Shown here one piece after another: positions 1-8,728 of a stretch of 60,168 bases of DNA. This DNA is from Basidiobolus meristosporus CBS 931.73. Taxonomy: Eukaryota > Basidiobolomycota > Basidiobolomycetes > Basidiobolales > Basidiobolaceae. The DNA lies in the NCBI GenBank assembly GCA_002104905.1, contig MCFE01000543.1:1-60168 (forward strand), given 5' to 3'. The notes below the pieces were generated by a model. That model was not told the origin of the DNA. It saw only the letters and a list, made by a program, of their open reading frames with translations, and ran no database searches. The position numbers and the translations under genes were made by a program. Each line of letters starts with the position of its first letter. The stretch's first letter is position 1.

Positions 1-341
1 ACTTTCTGATACCAGACACTCTATCACCTCCAATGTTTGCGTGCATTGATTGGCTATTGCCTCTTTTTCACACTCCTTGCTTCCTGACTTAGCTGTTTCT
101 CTTACTTTTCATGCATACAATTGATTTATTTCTGTTGAGACTTCAGTAGTACCTCAATTGCCAATTTTATCAACCTATACAAATCCCTATAAAATACACT
201 AACATTAAGCCCAACCCCACACTCAACAAGCACCTCCATCAAATTCCACCACTCAATAAGTATTTCTGCCATAACATTCTGTTTCCATGACTTTTTGTCC
301 TTGATAAATGCTGCTCTGATGCATCTGTTTTGGCCTGCTTG
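1..341 (-). repeat. Family A copy 1, distal part (left of Gypsy-1)
   Basis: This stretch resembles 55807-56090, and its last 35 bases resemble 37912-37953, both in other family A copies. On the minus strand it is the far 3' part of the family A long gene. Here it carries an open stretch of about 75 codons rich in Ile, Leu and Val (126-341), which runs on into the LTR only by chance. The family A sequence resumes at 6244, so this is one copy split by the retrotransposon. The function of the encoded protein is unknown. Confidence 0.75.
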
Positions 342-348
342 TGTCATG

Positions 349-562
349 ATCACATGACAACCATGAACACCCATGCCAAGTTTCAGCTTCCCAGCTCAAT
401 TTCTAAGAGATTCCTTCCGGAACCTTCTACCACCTTCCAGAAAGTTCCTGACCATTCCAAACCATTGTTACACAATGGAACATTCCATGGAAGCTTTCCA
501 TCGTATTTTTTATAGTCCAGTACCATATATGGAAATACCAGGTCACATGACTTAGTCACATG
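349..562 (+). promoter_or_regulatory. Three RTCACRTG (CDEI/E-box-like) sites in U3
   Basis: ATCACATG lies at 349-356 and GTCACATG at 542-549 and 555-562. All three fit RTCACRTG, the consensus bound by Cbf1-type bHLH proteins in yeasts. The last two are 13 bp apart start to start. The diverged minus-strand relative keeps all three in its LTR (59122-59129, 58930-58937 and 58917-58924), again with the 13-bp pair, although the LTR around them has changed. That conservation suggests function. Binding by a bHLH factor is inference. Confidence 0.5.
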
Positions 563-700
563 ATCAGGTGACCCAATCCATTTCCCCATCCTGTCTCAGT
601 ACCATGTCATCTATGTCATTATCCCCAGCACCATTGCTGTGCCTCACCCCACAACCCCATTAGTATTAGCTAACATCTCTCGGCATCAATATAGCCAAAA

Positions 701-764
701 AGTATATATAGTCCTATCCCCCCTTAAGTATTCCTCAGTCTGATAAACACAGGTCTTGAATAAA
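701..764 (+). promoter_or_regulatory. TATA box, probable transcript start and poly(A) signal
   Basis: AGTATATATA at 701-710 is a strong TATA box. The inferred first transcribed bases are AGTCTGATAAA at 737-747, about 30 bp downstream, because these 11 bases pair with the primer site at 865-875. AATAAA at 759-764 would act as the poly(A) signal in the 3' LTR, where the same elements recur 5381 bp further on. The start is deduced, not measured. Confidence 0.7.
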
Positions 765-864
765 CAGCCTTGCCTTGAATCCTGCCTTGCCTTGATGGTC
801 CACACCTAAGTCCTTTCCTGCCGTGCCTAGCTTTTCCTCCTGCCTTGTGTCAATTCATAACAGT

Positions 865-875
865 TTTATCAGACT
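865..875 (+). other. Self-priming primer binding site
   Basis: TTTATCAGACT lies 2 nt past the LTR end and is the exact reverse complement of AGTCTGATAAA at 737-747, the predicted 5' end of the transcript. This is the Tf1/MAGGY-type arrangement, in which the RNA 5' end folds back and is cut to prime reverse transcription instead of a tRNA. The minus-strand relative keeps both halves (58578-58588 and about 58730-58741). Confidence 0.85.
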
Positions 876-1268
876 CCCCTGACTTACCTGTGGATCCCTG
901 CCTTCTGCCCAAAGTTTGAAGAAAACTTGTAAAAGGAATACTCACCGTAAGTATCACCCATCATCTTTCCCTAGTCTTGTCCTATAAAGGCAAAGATACT
1001 TTATCTTTGTAAAACTATTGGTCAAAGCTGCATTCACTTTATTACCCTGCTGGTGGAGTTTACAGTTGTTACAGTATTGGAAGCTTTAGTACAATACTCT
1101 ATCAAAGGACATTGAAACCAGTACCTTCTGAAGTGACGCTAACTTATTTAAGTTGGGGATTGTGGCTCAATAGTTGTATTCTTGACATACTAGTGGCTTT
1201 ACAAACCCACAATCTAGTTTAGTATATTCCAGTATTCCTTGCAAGTTCATCTGCCTTCCTCTGCTACC
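876..1268 (+). other. Gypsy-1 untranslated leader, possible intron
   Basis: About 390 bp between the primer site and the gag ATG. GTAAGT at 947-952 looks like a 5' splice site, CTAAC at 1139-1143 like a fungal branch point, and CAATAG ending near 1173 like an acceptor. Splicing is only suggested. The leader from about 985 to 1173 resembles the distal half of the G2 units at 23727-24786, 45506-46577 and 48573-49644. No long reading frame is visible. Confidence 0.4.
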
Positions 1269-2201
1269 ATGTCCAACCTAGAGCTGAACTTTGCCCAGCT
1301 CATGGCTGCCTTTACCCAACTGCAGCAAGACCATGCAGACCTCAGAAACACTCTTGCTCAGTTCCAGAACCAAAGTGTCCAGCAAACTAGCCATGTCCCA
1401 GTCTACCAAGAACCCAAGTATACTCCTGCTACCAAGTTCAATGGCTCTCAGAATGAATTCCATGGCTTCATCAACATGGTGAAGAACAATCTTGCACTCC
1501 AGCCCAACCGGTACCCCACTGACCAGGCCAAAGTTGGTTTCATCTCCAACCTGCTTACTGGTACAGCTCTCAAGTGGTTCTCCCCATTAGTGGAGACCAA
1601 CTCTCCCCTCCTCAGAGACTACCAAGCTTTCCTCACTGAAATGGAGCTAACATTTGGTAACCTTGACCAAGCCAGAACTGCTGCCAACAAGATCAAGACC
1701 CTCAAGCAAGGGAACAAACCAGCATCAGTCTATGCCTCAGAATTCCGACAACTCTCCAGTGACCTCAGCTCCTGGGGTCAAGCAGCCTTGATTAGCCAAT
1801 TCCAAGATGGCCTCAATGATGAAGTTTGTGATCTGCTACTCACACTCCCAGATCCAGATACATTGGTTGAAGCTATGCACCAAGCAATCCGGTGTGATAA
1901 CAGACTATTCCAGAAGAAGCAAAAGAACCGTCAAAGACACATTCCTGTTGCAGTCCCAGCCCCTCCTGCTCCCCAAGTCACTCCAGAAGATCCTATGCAG
2001 ATTGATAGTGCCAAATACAAGAAACTATCAAAGAGTGAAAAGTCCAGACGTCAACAAGCCAACCTCTGTCTATACTGTGGCCAACCAGGTCACTTTGCCA
2101 AGTCCTGCCCTAACAAGAAGTCCAGCTTCAAGCTGATGCAGTCCTCCAGCAACCAACCTGATTCAGATCTGTTGGGAAACTCCAATGTCCAGTTGCACTG
2201 A
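1269..2201 (+). CDS. gag: Gypsy-1 Gag (capsid/nucleocapsid)
   Basis: Gag forms the particle in which the element RNA is packaged and copied. The start is the ATG at 1269 in an ACC-ATG context, which gives 310 residues. The open frame reaches back to a TTG at 1239, but the related copy at 57235-58170 begins at the matching ATG. Residues about 70-210 are a retrotransposon capsid-like helical region (motif [12 protein letters not shown]). One CCHC zinc knuckle, [14 protein letters not shown], lies near the C-terminus and would bind RNA. The stop TGA at 2199-2201 sits in the loop of a hairpin. Pol lies in the -1 frame and overlaps the last 40 nt. No internal stops are present. Confidence 0.93.
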   Translation: MSNLELNFAQLMAAFTQLQQDHADLRNTLAQFQNQSVQQTSHVPVYQEPKYTPATKFNGSQNEFHGFINMVKNNLALQPNRYPTDQAKVGFISNLLTGTALKWFSPLVETNSPLLRDYQAFLTEMELTFGNLDQARTAANKIKTLKQGNKPASVYASEFRQLSSDLSSWGQAALISQFQDGLNDEVCDLLLTLPDPDTLVEAMHQAIRCDNRLFQKKQKNRQRHIPVAVPAPPAPQVTPEDPMQIDSAKYKKLSKSEKSRRQQANLCLYCGQPGHFAKSCPNKKSSFKLMQSSSNQPDSDLLGNSNVQLH

Positions 2202-2218
2202 CAGGCTTGCAACTGGAC
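2174..2218 (+). promoter_or_regulatory. Candidate -1 ribosomal frameshift signal at gag-pol
   Basis: The heptamer GGGAAAC at 2174-2180 fits X XXY YYZ and is in phase with gag (G GGA AAC). Slipping back one base enters the pol frame, which is open from 2162 to 5722. After a 6-nt spacer (2181-2186), a perfect 10-bp inverted repeat follows: GTCCAGTTGC at 2187-2196 and GCAACTGGAC at 2209-2218, with a 12-nt loop containing the gag stop. Loop bases 2200-2206 could also pair with 2287-2293, a speculative long-range pseudoknot. The heptamer, the spacer and 7 bp of the stem persist in the relative at 57219-57262. An alternative is stop-restart, because that relative has an overlapping AUGA here. Confidence 0.75.
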
Positions 2219-5200
2219 CCACCCATGAAAATCCAGCATATCCAAGAATCTTCCTTCGCCACAAAATCTATACAGTCCTTGAGAATGCCTGTCAAAATCC
2301 AGATCCCTGACTCCAGTCCTGTCCCAGCCCTAGCCCTGATTGATTCCGGTGCTTCATCCTGTTTCATTGACCAAGCCTTTGTCCAGAAGCACTCTATTCC
2401 TGTTACCTTGAAATCCTGTCCAGTCCAAGTAGAAGTTATTGATGGAAGATCACTCTCCTCTGGTGCCGTTACCCATGAAACATGCTTACTCCAGCTGTCC
2501 AGTACTGCCCACCAAGAAAGAATTGCCTTCAACATCATCAACTCACCACACTATCCTATTGTGCTTGGAAGCTCATGGTTGAGCTACCACAATCCGAGTA
2601 TTGATTGGAAATCCAAGATCCTGTCATTCACCAGATCCCACCAAGTCAACTCCATGAAATCTCCAGACTCTGATAACCGTGAAAAGACGGTTGCCAACAG
2701 TTCAACAGCCCAAGATACCTTGCCAGCTGAAGGAGCCCCCTCAGCAACTATACCAGCCAAGTACCAAGAGTTTGCCCATGTCTTTGACAAGAAGAATGCA
2801 GAACTCCTCCCTGACCATCGGCCTTATGACTGCCCTATTGACCTTGAAGATGGAAAAGTCCCTCCATTTGGCCCAATATATAACCTCTCCCAGCCAGAGT
2901 TGAAAGAACTCCATGGTTATATTCAAGAAAACCTCCAGAAGGGTTTTATTCAGCACTCCAAATCACCTGCTGGAGCCCCAATCCTCTTTGTCAAGAAGAA
3001 GGATGGCACCCTCAGAATGTGTGTGGACTACCGTGCTTTGAATAAGATCACAGTCAAGAACCGCTACCCCCTGCCCCTGATCAACACACTGTTGGATCAG
3101 CTATCTGCTGCCCAAGTCTTCACCAAGATAGACTTGAGAGGAGCTTACAATCTTGTCAGAATCAAGCCTGGTGATGAATGGAAAACTGCCTTTTGCACAA
3201 GATATGGTCACTTTGAGTACAAAGTAATGCCATTTGGCCTCACCAATGCCCCTGCTGTGTTTCAACACCTCATGAATGACATATTCCGTGAATACCTTGA
3301 CCAGTTTGTGGTAATCTACCTTGATGATATTCTCATATACTCCAAGAGCCAAGATGAACATGATGAACATGTCAAGAAAGTATTGAGAAAACTAGACTCT
3401 GCCGGTCTCTATGCCAAGTTAGAGAAGTGTGAATTTGACCAGAGAGAAGTGGAATTTCTTGGTTACCTCATCAGCCCTGAGGGAACAAGAATGGACCCAA
3501 AGAAAGTTGACTCAGTCCAGTCCTGGAAAACTCCAAGCTCAGTCAAGGAAGTACAATCCTTCCTGGGATTTGCTAACTTCTATCGCAGGTTCATAGCCAA
3601 CTACTCCAAGATAGTCACCCCTCTGACAAAGCTTACCCAGAAGAACACACCTTTTGCCTGGAATGAGGAGCAATCCAGCTCATTCAACCAACTCAAGAAA
3701 TCTTTCCTGAAGGCCCCCCTGCTTGCCCACCCTGACCTTGAGAAGCAATTCATAGTGGAGACTGATGCTTCTGATTTTGCCCTTGGTGCCATACTCTCCC
3801 AGTATGATGAGGATAATGTGTTGCACCCCATTGCATTCTACTCTTGGAAGTTTTCCCCTGCAGAGATCAACTATGATATCTATGATAAGGAGTTGCTTGC
3901 CATCATTGTGGCCTTTGAGCAATGGAGACACTACCTGGATGGTGCAAAACACAAAATCAAAGTCTTCTGTGACCATAAGAACCTTGAGTACTTTGCAACT
4001 TCCAAAGTACTAAACCGGAGACAAGCCAGATGGTCACTCTTCCTGTCCAGCTTTGACTTTACTATCACCTATAGACCTGGTGCAAAGCAAGAAAAGCCTG
4101 ATGCCCTGTCCAGAAAAAAGAAATATGCCCTGGAAGAGGGAGATGATGCCTGTTGGCAAATGGAACACCCACTGCTGAGCAAGAAACATTTTGAGATTCT
4201 TGCCACCCAGTCCTCAAGTCTTGTCATCCCTTCATTCCTAGTAAGGATATCAGAGTCCCAGGCCTCTGATATGACTTCCAGCAGCATCAAGAAATATCTG
4301 GAATCCCCAGTTGGGCCCCCTCCCAAGTTCCCAAACATCCAGAACCTGCATTTGGTAAACAACCTCATCTACCACAAGCAGCAGCTTTATGTCCCAGACC
4401 TTGCCACCCAGCTAGACATCATTAAGTCTTGGCATGATTCAATGGCTGCAGGCCACTTTGGTACTGCCAAAACCTTGAATGCCATCAAAAGAGATTTCTG
4501 GTGGCCTAGAATGATAACTCTTATCAAAGAGTACATTCTGACTTGTGATATTTGCAACCGTGCAAAACCAGCCAGACACCAGCCCTATGGACTTCTTCAA
4601 CCCCTGCCTATCCCAGAACACCAATGGAGATCTATATCTATGGACTTCATTACTGACCTCCCTGAGTCATGTGGCTTCAATGCTATACTTGTAGTGGCTG
4701 ACCGGCTGACCAAGATGGCTCACTTCATCCCTTGCTGTAAGAACACTGATGCAAAAGAAACTGCGGCTTTAGTCCTGAAGAATATTTTCCACCTTCATGG
4801 TATCCCCAGTGATATTGTGTCAGATAGAGGCCCACAGTTTGTGTCCAAGTTTTGGAAACACTTCATGCAATACCTTGGTGTTCAAGTCAAGGTCTCTACT
4901 GCCTTCCATCCACAGTCTGATGGCCAGACTGAAAGAATCAACCAGATTCTGGAGCAATACCTCCAGTGCTATATCAATTACCAGCAAGACAATTGGGTTG
5001 ACCTACTCCCTGTTGCTGAGTTTGCCTACAACAACTCAAGTCATAGTGCAACCGGTTTTACACCATTCTATGCAAACTATGGATTCCACCCTCAGTTTGA
5101 TATCCAGATTCCAACAAACCCAATGAGCCCACATGCGGCTGAACATGCCCAAGCAATCCAGGACATCCAGAGCACCCTCAAGGAAGAGCTATCCTTAGCT

Positions 5201-5722
5201 CAGGAAAGCTACAAGAAATTTGCCAATCTAAAACGGCATCCCAGCCCTGATCTTAATAAAGGAGATTCTGTATGGTTGCTCAGGAGAAACATCAGCACCA
5301 ACCGCCCTTGTGACAAGTTGGATTTCAAGAAACTTGGTCCCTTCAAGATCAAGAAGAAGCTTTGCCCTATAGTATATCAGCTACAGTTACCAGCAAGTAT
5401 GAAAATCCATGATACTTTCCATGTGTCCCTCCTGGAGCCGTATTGTAGGAACACATTGCCAAACCAGCAAGAAGCAAAGCCCCAAGCTATCCAGGTTGAC
5501 CAACATCAAGAATTTGAAGTTAAACAGATTCTAGACTCCAAGTATATCCGGTCAAAGCTGTACTACTTAGTAGACTGGATTGGTTATGGCCCAAGTGACC
5601 AAACATGGGAACCAGCTACACATCTCACTAATTGTCAAGAACTAGTTACCCAGTTCCACCAACAATATCCTGCAAAACCTGCCCCAAAGGGAAACAGAGC
5701 TCCGCCTGGAAGAGGAGAATAG
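2180..5722 (+). CDS. pol: Gypsy-1 Pol: PR-RT-RNase H-IN-chromodomain
   Basis: This polyprotein copies the element RNA into DNA and integrates it. The frame is open from 2162, has no ATG at its head, and is probably expressed as Gag-Pol. Residues are numbered from codon 2207. Protease DSG is at 46-48. Reverse transcriptase YLDD is at 371-374. RNase H has TDAS near 519-522. An HHCC zinc-binding domain lies at about 743-790. The integrase core triad is D813, D873 and E909 (59 and 35 residues between). A GPF motif lies near 1045, and a chromodomain at about 1100-1155 has VDWIGY and TWEP. The chromodomain probably reads histone methylation and steers insertion into heterochromatin, which suits this repeat-rich setting. 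The last codons overlap the polypurine tract, and the stop abuts the 3' LTR. All catalytic residues I looked for are present. Confidence 0.95.
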   Translation, partial: LQCPVALTGLQLDPPMKIQHIQESSFATKSIQSLRMPVKIQIPDSSPVPALALIDSGASSCFIDQAFVQKHSIPVTLKSCPVQVEVIDGRSLSSGAVTHETCLLQLSSTAHQERIAFNIINSPHYPIVLGSSWLSYHNPSIDWKSKILSFTRSHQVNSMKSPDSDNREKTVANSSTAQDTLPAEGAPSATIPAKYQEFAHVFDKKNAELLPDHRPYDCPIDLEDGKVPPFGPIYNLSQPELKELHGYIQENLQKGFIQHSKSPAGAPILFVKKKDGTLRMCVDYRALNKITVKNRYPLPLINTLLDQLSAAQVFTKIDLRGAYNLVRIKPGDEWKTAFCTRYGHFEYKVMPFGLTNAPAVFQHLMNDIFREYLDQFVVIYLDDILIYSKSQDEHDEHVKKVLRKLDSAGLYAKLEKCEFDQREVEFLGYLISPEGTRMDPKKVDSVQSWKTPSSVKEVQSFLGFANFYRRFIANYSKIVTPLTKLTQKNTPFAWNEEQSSSFNQLKKSFLKAPLLAHPDLEKQFIVETDASDFALGAILSQYDEDNVLHPIAFYSWKFSPAEINYDIYDKELLAIIVAFEQWRHYLDGAKHKIKVFCDHKNLEYFATSKVLNRRQARWSLFLSSFDFTITYRPGAKQEKPDALSRKKKYALEEGDDACWQMEHPLLSKKHFEILATQSSSLVIPSFLVRISESQASDMTSSSIKKYLESPVGPPPKFPNIQNLHLVNNLIYHKQQLYVPDLATQLDIIKSWHDSMAAGHFGTAKTLNAIKRDFWWPRMITLIKEYILTCDICNRAKPARHQPYGLLQPLPIPEHQWRSISMDFITDLPESCGFNAILVVADRLTKMAHFIPCCKNTDAKETAALVLKNIFHLHGIPSDIVSDRGPQFVSKFWKHFMQYLGVQVKVSTAFHPQSDGQTERINQILEQYLQCYINYQQDNWVDLLPVAEFAYNNSSHSATGFTPFYANYGFHPQFDIQIPTNPMSPHAAEHAQAIQDIQSTLKEELSLAQESYKKFANLKRHPSPDLNKGDSVWLLRRNISTNRPCDKLDFKKLGPFKIKKKLCPIVYQLQLPASMKIHDTFHVSLLEPYCRNTLPNQQEAKPQAIQVDQHQEFEVKQILDSKYIRSKLYYLVDWIGYGPSDQTWEPATHLTNCQELVTQFHQQYPAKPAPKGNRAPPGRGE
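5708..5719 (+). other. Polypurine tract
   Basis: GGAAGAGGAGAA ends 3 bp before the 3' LTR and is the expected primer for plus-strand DNA synthesis. It lies inside the last codons of pol, and the stop TAG (5720-5722) fills the gap to the LTR. Confidence 0.85.
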
Positions 5723-6243
5723 TGTCATGATCACATGACAACCATGAACACCCATGCCAAGTTTCAGCTTCCCAGCTCAATTTCTAAGAGATTCCTTCCG
5801 GAACCTTCTACCACCTTCCAGAAAGTTCCTGACCATTCCAAACCATTGTTACACAATGGAACATTCCATGGAAGCTTTCCATCGTATTTTTTATAGTCCA
5901 GTACCATATATGGAAATACCAGGTCACATGACTTAGTCACATGATCAGGTGACCCAATCCATTTCCCCATCCTGTCTTGGTACCATGTCATCTATGTCAT
6001 TATCCCCAGCACCATTGCTGTGCCTCACCCCACAATCCCATTAGTATTAGCTAACATCTCTCGGCATCAATATAGCCAAAAAGTATATATAGTCCTATCC
6101 CCCCTTAAGTATTCCTCAGTCTGATAAACACAGGTCTTGAATAAACAGCCTTGCCTTGAATCCTGCCTTGCCTTGATGATCCACACCTAAGTCCTTTCCT
6201 GCCGTGCCTAGCTTTTCCTCCTGCCTTGTGTCTATTCATAACA
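5723..6243 (+). repeat. Gypsy-1 3' LTR
   Basis: Second 521-bp LTR copy, starting directly after the pol stop. It is followed by GCTTG (6244-6248), matching the 5 bp before the 5' LTR. TATA is at 6082-6091 and AATAAA at 6140-6145. Confidence 0.96.
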
Positions 6244-6477
6244 GCTTGTCCCTTACTGGCACTCTGCAGGCAACATGGTGCTTTTTTCCTACTTGTTTTG
6301 AACTCTCAGCCCATGCTGTGAAAGGTGCCTGAGGTAGCCACTTGTCTTTATTACTGCCAGGCCCTTCACTGCTACATTGACTGGGTGCATCTTCAGTGGA
6401 AGTATGCTCTTTCCTTGATAAATGTTGTGCTGGTGCATCTGTGTCTGCCTATTTGTCCCTTATTGGGACTATTCCAG

Positions 6478-7308
6478 CTACTTGATGTCTCTTTGATGCT
6501 TGTTTGGAGCTTTTGGCCCTGCCTGTAACAGGCTCTTGAGGAAGCCACTTGTTTTTAGCCATTGCACCCTTGCTTTTATGCCTTTGATAGTTTCTGCTAT
6601 TCTTGAGATACTTAGCATACCAATGCTGAACAAAAATCTGTTCAATAATTTGAGTCCAGGATAATGCTCATGGAGCAAGTCAAGCTCATGCTGCTTGGCC
6701 TTGAGTTCCTGATGGTCCCATGGTATGCTGGCCTTAAGGTGATGGCATGCCAGACTTCTTACAGCCTCTTGAATATTAGCCCACACTTCATAATTGAACT
6801 CAATGGCTTCATGGATATTCAAGGTCTTTTGATTATTAGGCTTTGGTATAAGCACTGTGGCTTCTCCCTCCCATGCTATGATAGGTTCTTCTGTGGGTTT
6901 TACCTTTGGGCACTGCTGTTGTGCTTCAAAGACTGAATGGTGTTCCTCTGCTGTTACATTGGGAAATGTCTCATTTCTTGGCTGAGATTTTGAGCTAATT
7001 GAGTTTCCTCTTTGCAGTAAAAATACTGCTTTCTCAACCTGAAACATTGATTGCTCTACACATATTATCCACTAACCATGCTTCTGGAATATATCCTGAT
7101 TTCTCTGGGCCATTGCATCTATCCTGTCAGCCACTGCACCTAATTGCCTCAGTAATGCTTTGGTATGAGCTGACAAAATTCTTCCTAATACAGGTGGTGG
7201 TGATGTTACAACAGCCACTTGCTGGTCTTCAACTGAAGGTACTGCTTTTGCTACATTCTCATCTACCTTAGCATTATGGTCAGCTTGTGGCTCCAGAGTG
7301 ACTCCCAA
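6478..7308 (-). pseudogene. Family A long gene, unknown function, broken
   Basis: One reading frame of about 276 codons interrupted by a single TAG at 7072-7074. Related copies at 37652-39208 and 59550-59762 show that the protein originally started further upstream. The copy 2 N-terminus is low-complexity and rich in Ser, Gln and Pro. Next comes a helical segment (TAHTKALMRQLGAVADRIDA type, coiled-coil-like), then a charged linker, then a domain with the pattern EVWANIQEAVRSLACHHL and, about 25 residues on, HEHYPGLK. I do not recognise this domain. It lies divergently from the Cys-rich gene at 7624. Multiple copies in similar decay suggest a mobile-element protein rather than a host gene. Confidence 0.5.
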
Positions 7309-7623
7309 TTGCCTACTTTACAAGCCAAGCATTCTTCTGCTGCTATCAGTGGTGGGGTTTGGTTGGGAACCAGATCACTTTTCTTTATTTTTTGGCAGCA
7401 TATATATGGAAGTGAGTCAAGCCAAAGGGGAAATGGTGTTACATATACATGTGTGTGTGGTGCCACAACTTTGTTTATAATGCTTACTATGCCAGGCCAT
7501 CATTGAGTCTTTTATTCATATAGGTGCAATGTCTCAAATACAAGACTGCCTTAAATTCACATGAGTATTGACAAAAAAATGATTTAATAGAGTTACATTG
7601 TTAAGTGCCAAACTGTTTGTCCC
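7309..7623. promoter_or_regulatory. Spacer between the divergent family A genes
   Basis: About 300 bp between the two oppositely oriented genes, with AT-rich TATATATG around 7403. The same block occurs at 39180-39420 and at 59930-60030, and inverted and isolated at 35041-35170. It may be a shared bidirectional promoter; that is inference from position only. Confidence 0.4.
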
Positions 7624-8187
7624 ATGGACAAGACTACTTTAATGCAATGCTGCAAGAGAAGAGCAAAAAGACCATGTGGCTATTGTAGCAAGCCTCTCAT
7701 CCATGAAGCATGCAGAGAGCATAGGAAGTATTACAAGGATCACAACCAGTGTTTTGCCACACAAGTCATACATGACCATTCACCGGTCACTACCTTACCA
7801 ATAATATCTTGCCAGCCACTTGATACTTCTATCACAGTACCTGGTCATACTTGTCACCTTGCACAAACTGAGGCAGGTGAGTTTGTGACACCTTCAGGCT
7901 CACCCCAGCCTTCTGAATATGGCATGCAGAGTGATAGCTCTGAAGAAGCAGGCTCACAAGCCATCAGTAAGCCTATCACCCCAAACAGCCGTACCCTGCA
8001 TGAGCCTGGCAAAATCCCAATTTGCATTGAGACAACCCCTGTAGAAAAAAACTCCAAGGATACTTTATGGAGTCAAGTGAGCCCAGTTATCCATCTACTG
8101 GTGAATGATGTGATGTTGTGGCTAGAGAAGTGGCATGTTTCTGCTAATATCAGTAATGGGGGCTTTGAGGATTTACTACTGCTGTAA
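7624..8187 (+). CDS. Family A short Cys-rich protein, unknown
   Basis: An open frame of 187 codons from an ATG at 7624. The first 50 residues hold a Cys/His cluster (QCC, PCGYC, then ACREH about 8 residues on), which may bind zinc. The rest is polar and probably disordered, apart from a hydrophobic C-terminal stretch (HLLVNDVMLWLEKWHV). The native C-terminus is lost: at 8180 a copia LTR supplies the last two codons and the stop. Relatives lie at 39437-39856 (Cys cluster deleted) and at 60032-60168 (cut by the window end). Conservation of the pair in three copies suggests both genes belong to one element. Function unknown. Confidence 0.5.
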   Translation: MDKTTLMQCCKRRAKRPCGYCSKPLIHEACREHRKYYKDHNQCFATQVIHDHSPVTTLPIISCQPLDTSITVPGHTCHLAQTEAGEFVTPSGSPQPSEYGMQSDSSEEAGSQAISKPITPNSRTLHEPGKIPICIETTPVEKNSKDTLWSQVSPVIHLLVNDVMLWLEKWHVSANISNGGFEDLLLL

Positions 8188-8717
8188 GAGTCTTGGAGAT
8201 ATTGGAAGTGATTGGGAAGACAAGTAGATTATGTGGTTTTCACTTAATGATTTATTGAATGTAAGAGTAGTATTTACACTTTTACATGATCTTTGCATAA
8301 CGAACACATAGAATAGGTTAAGGAAGGTCCAAAGAACACGTGTGCAAAGCTTGGGGTTGTTTGGACAACTTTGAGAATTCTCATGTTCTGGGTGCCTGGT
8401 ATTTTGGTGAAAATAGACTTGTTCCATTGGATAGTGCCACATTGAGCCATGAGTGCCAAATGATGCCATAGTGTGCCAGAGAGGCCAATTGAGCCTCTAC
8501 TTAGCCACAGAGTGTGAAACATAGCTCTGCATCTTCATGCAAAGCAGCCCCTGTGTTTCACCCATTGTGTTGGAGAAAATCCATTTTTTGACCTTTTTTT
8601 TTGGATCAATGTTGTGCAGGATGTATTAGAGCACAAGCAGATTGAAGATATGCATCTGGTACTCAATACCCATGGCACTCTGAATCTAGCTCCTTACAAT
8701 TACAAACTTTTACAACA
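8180..8717 (-). repeat. Copia-1 3' LTR carrying a MITE fragment
   Basis: Reads TGCTGTAAGAG to TTACAACA on the plus strand, like the 349-bp LTR at 15267-15615. It is longer because a partial foldback MITE replaces part of its middle from 8415. Confidence 0.8.
8415..8693. mobile_element. Foldback MITE, left-arm fragment
   Basis: Begins AGACTTGTTCCATTGGATAG after the LTR bases GAAAAT and matches the left arm of the MITEs at 42348 and 49666. It stops about 280 bp in, so the second arm and some of the LTR are deleted. Confidence 0.8.
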
Positions 8718-8728
8718 CTCCCACTCAG

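Larger units (their letters stand above)
342..862 (+). repeat. Gypsy-1 5' LTR
   Basis: The 521-bp LTR is repeated at 5723-6243. Differences are near 595-597, 655, 797 and 852. U3 holds three E-box-like sites and the TATA box, R starts near 737, and an AATAAA signal lies at 759-764. It starts with TGTCATG and ends with TAACA. Confidence 0.96.
342..6243 (+). mobile_element. Gypsy-1: apparently intact Ty3/gypsy chromovirus
   Basis: A complete LTR retrotransposon of 5902 bp. Two 521-bp LTRs beginning TG and ending CA flank a leader, gag and pol. The 5-bp target duplication GCTTG is at 337-341 and 6244-6248. The LTRs differ at only five positions by my alignment (about 1 percent), so the insertion is young. 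Domain order is Gag, protease, reverse transcriptase, RNase H, integrase, chromodomain, as in fungal chromoviruses. The uninterrupted family A copy at 37621-39900 shows the empty site: its bases around 37947 align across the join of 341 and 6244. Gag and pol have no internal stop, so it may be active. Confidence 0.96.
6244..8179. repeat. Family A copy 1, proximal part with divergent gene pair
   Basis: Continues 1-341 after the Gypsy-1 insertion. It aligns along most of its length with 37948-39856 and with 59137-60168. It holds a broken long gene on the minus strand, a spacer of about 300 bp with TATA-like runs (7310-7620), and a short open gene on the plus strand. It ends where a copia LTR begins at 8180. 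Confidence 0.8.

Noticed and set aside
383-589. Open reading frames in both strands of the LTRs (373-555, 383-589 and their copies at 5754-5991)
   Set aside because: They overlap promoter and R sequence, recur only because the LTR is duplicated, and have no coding signature.
2128-5126. Antisense and out-of-frame open stretches inside Gypsy-1 gag-pol
   Set aside because: Shadows of a real coding region; none is conserved in frame in Gypsy-1b or has a domain.
7624-8187. Family A Cys-rich frame as a host gene
   Set aside because: Related broken copies at 39437 and 60032 lie in the same repeat context, so it belongs to a repeat family.
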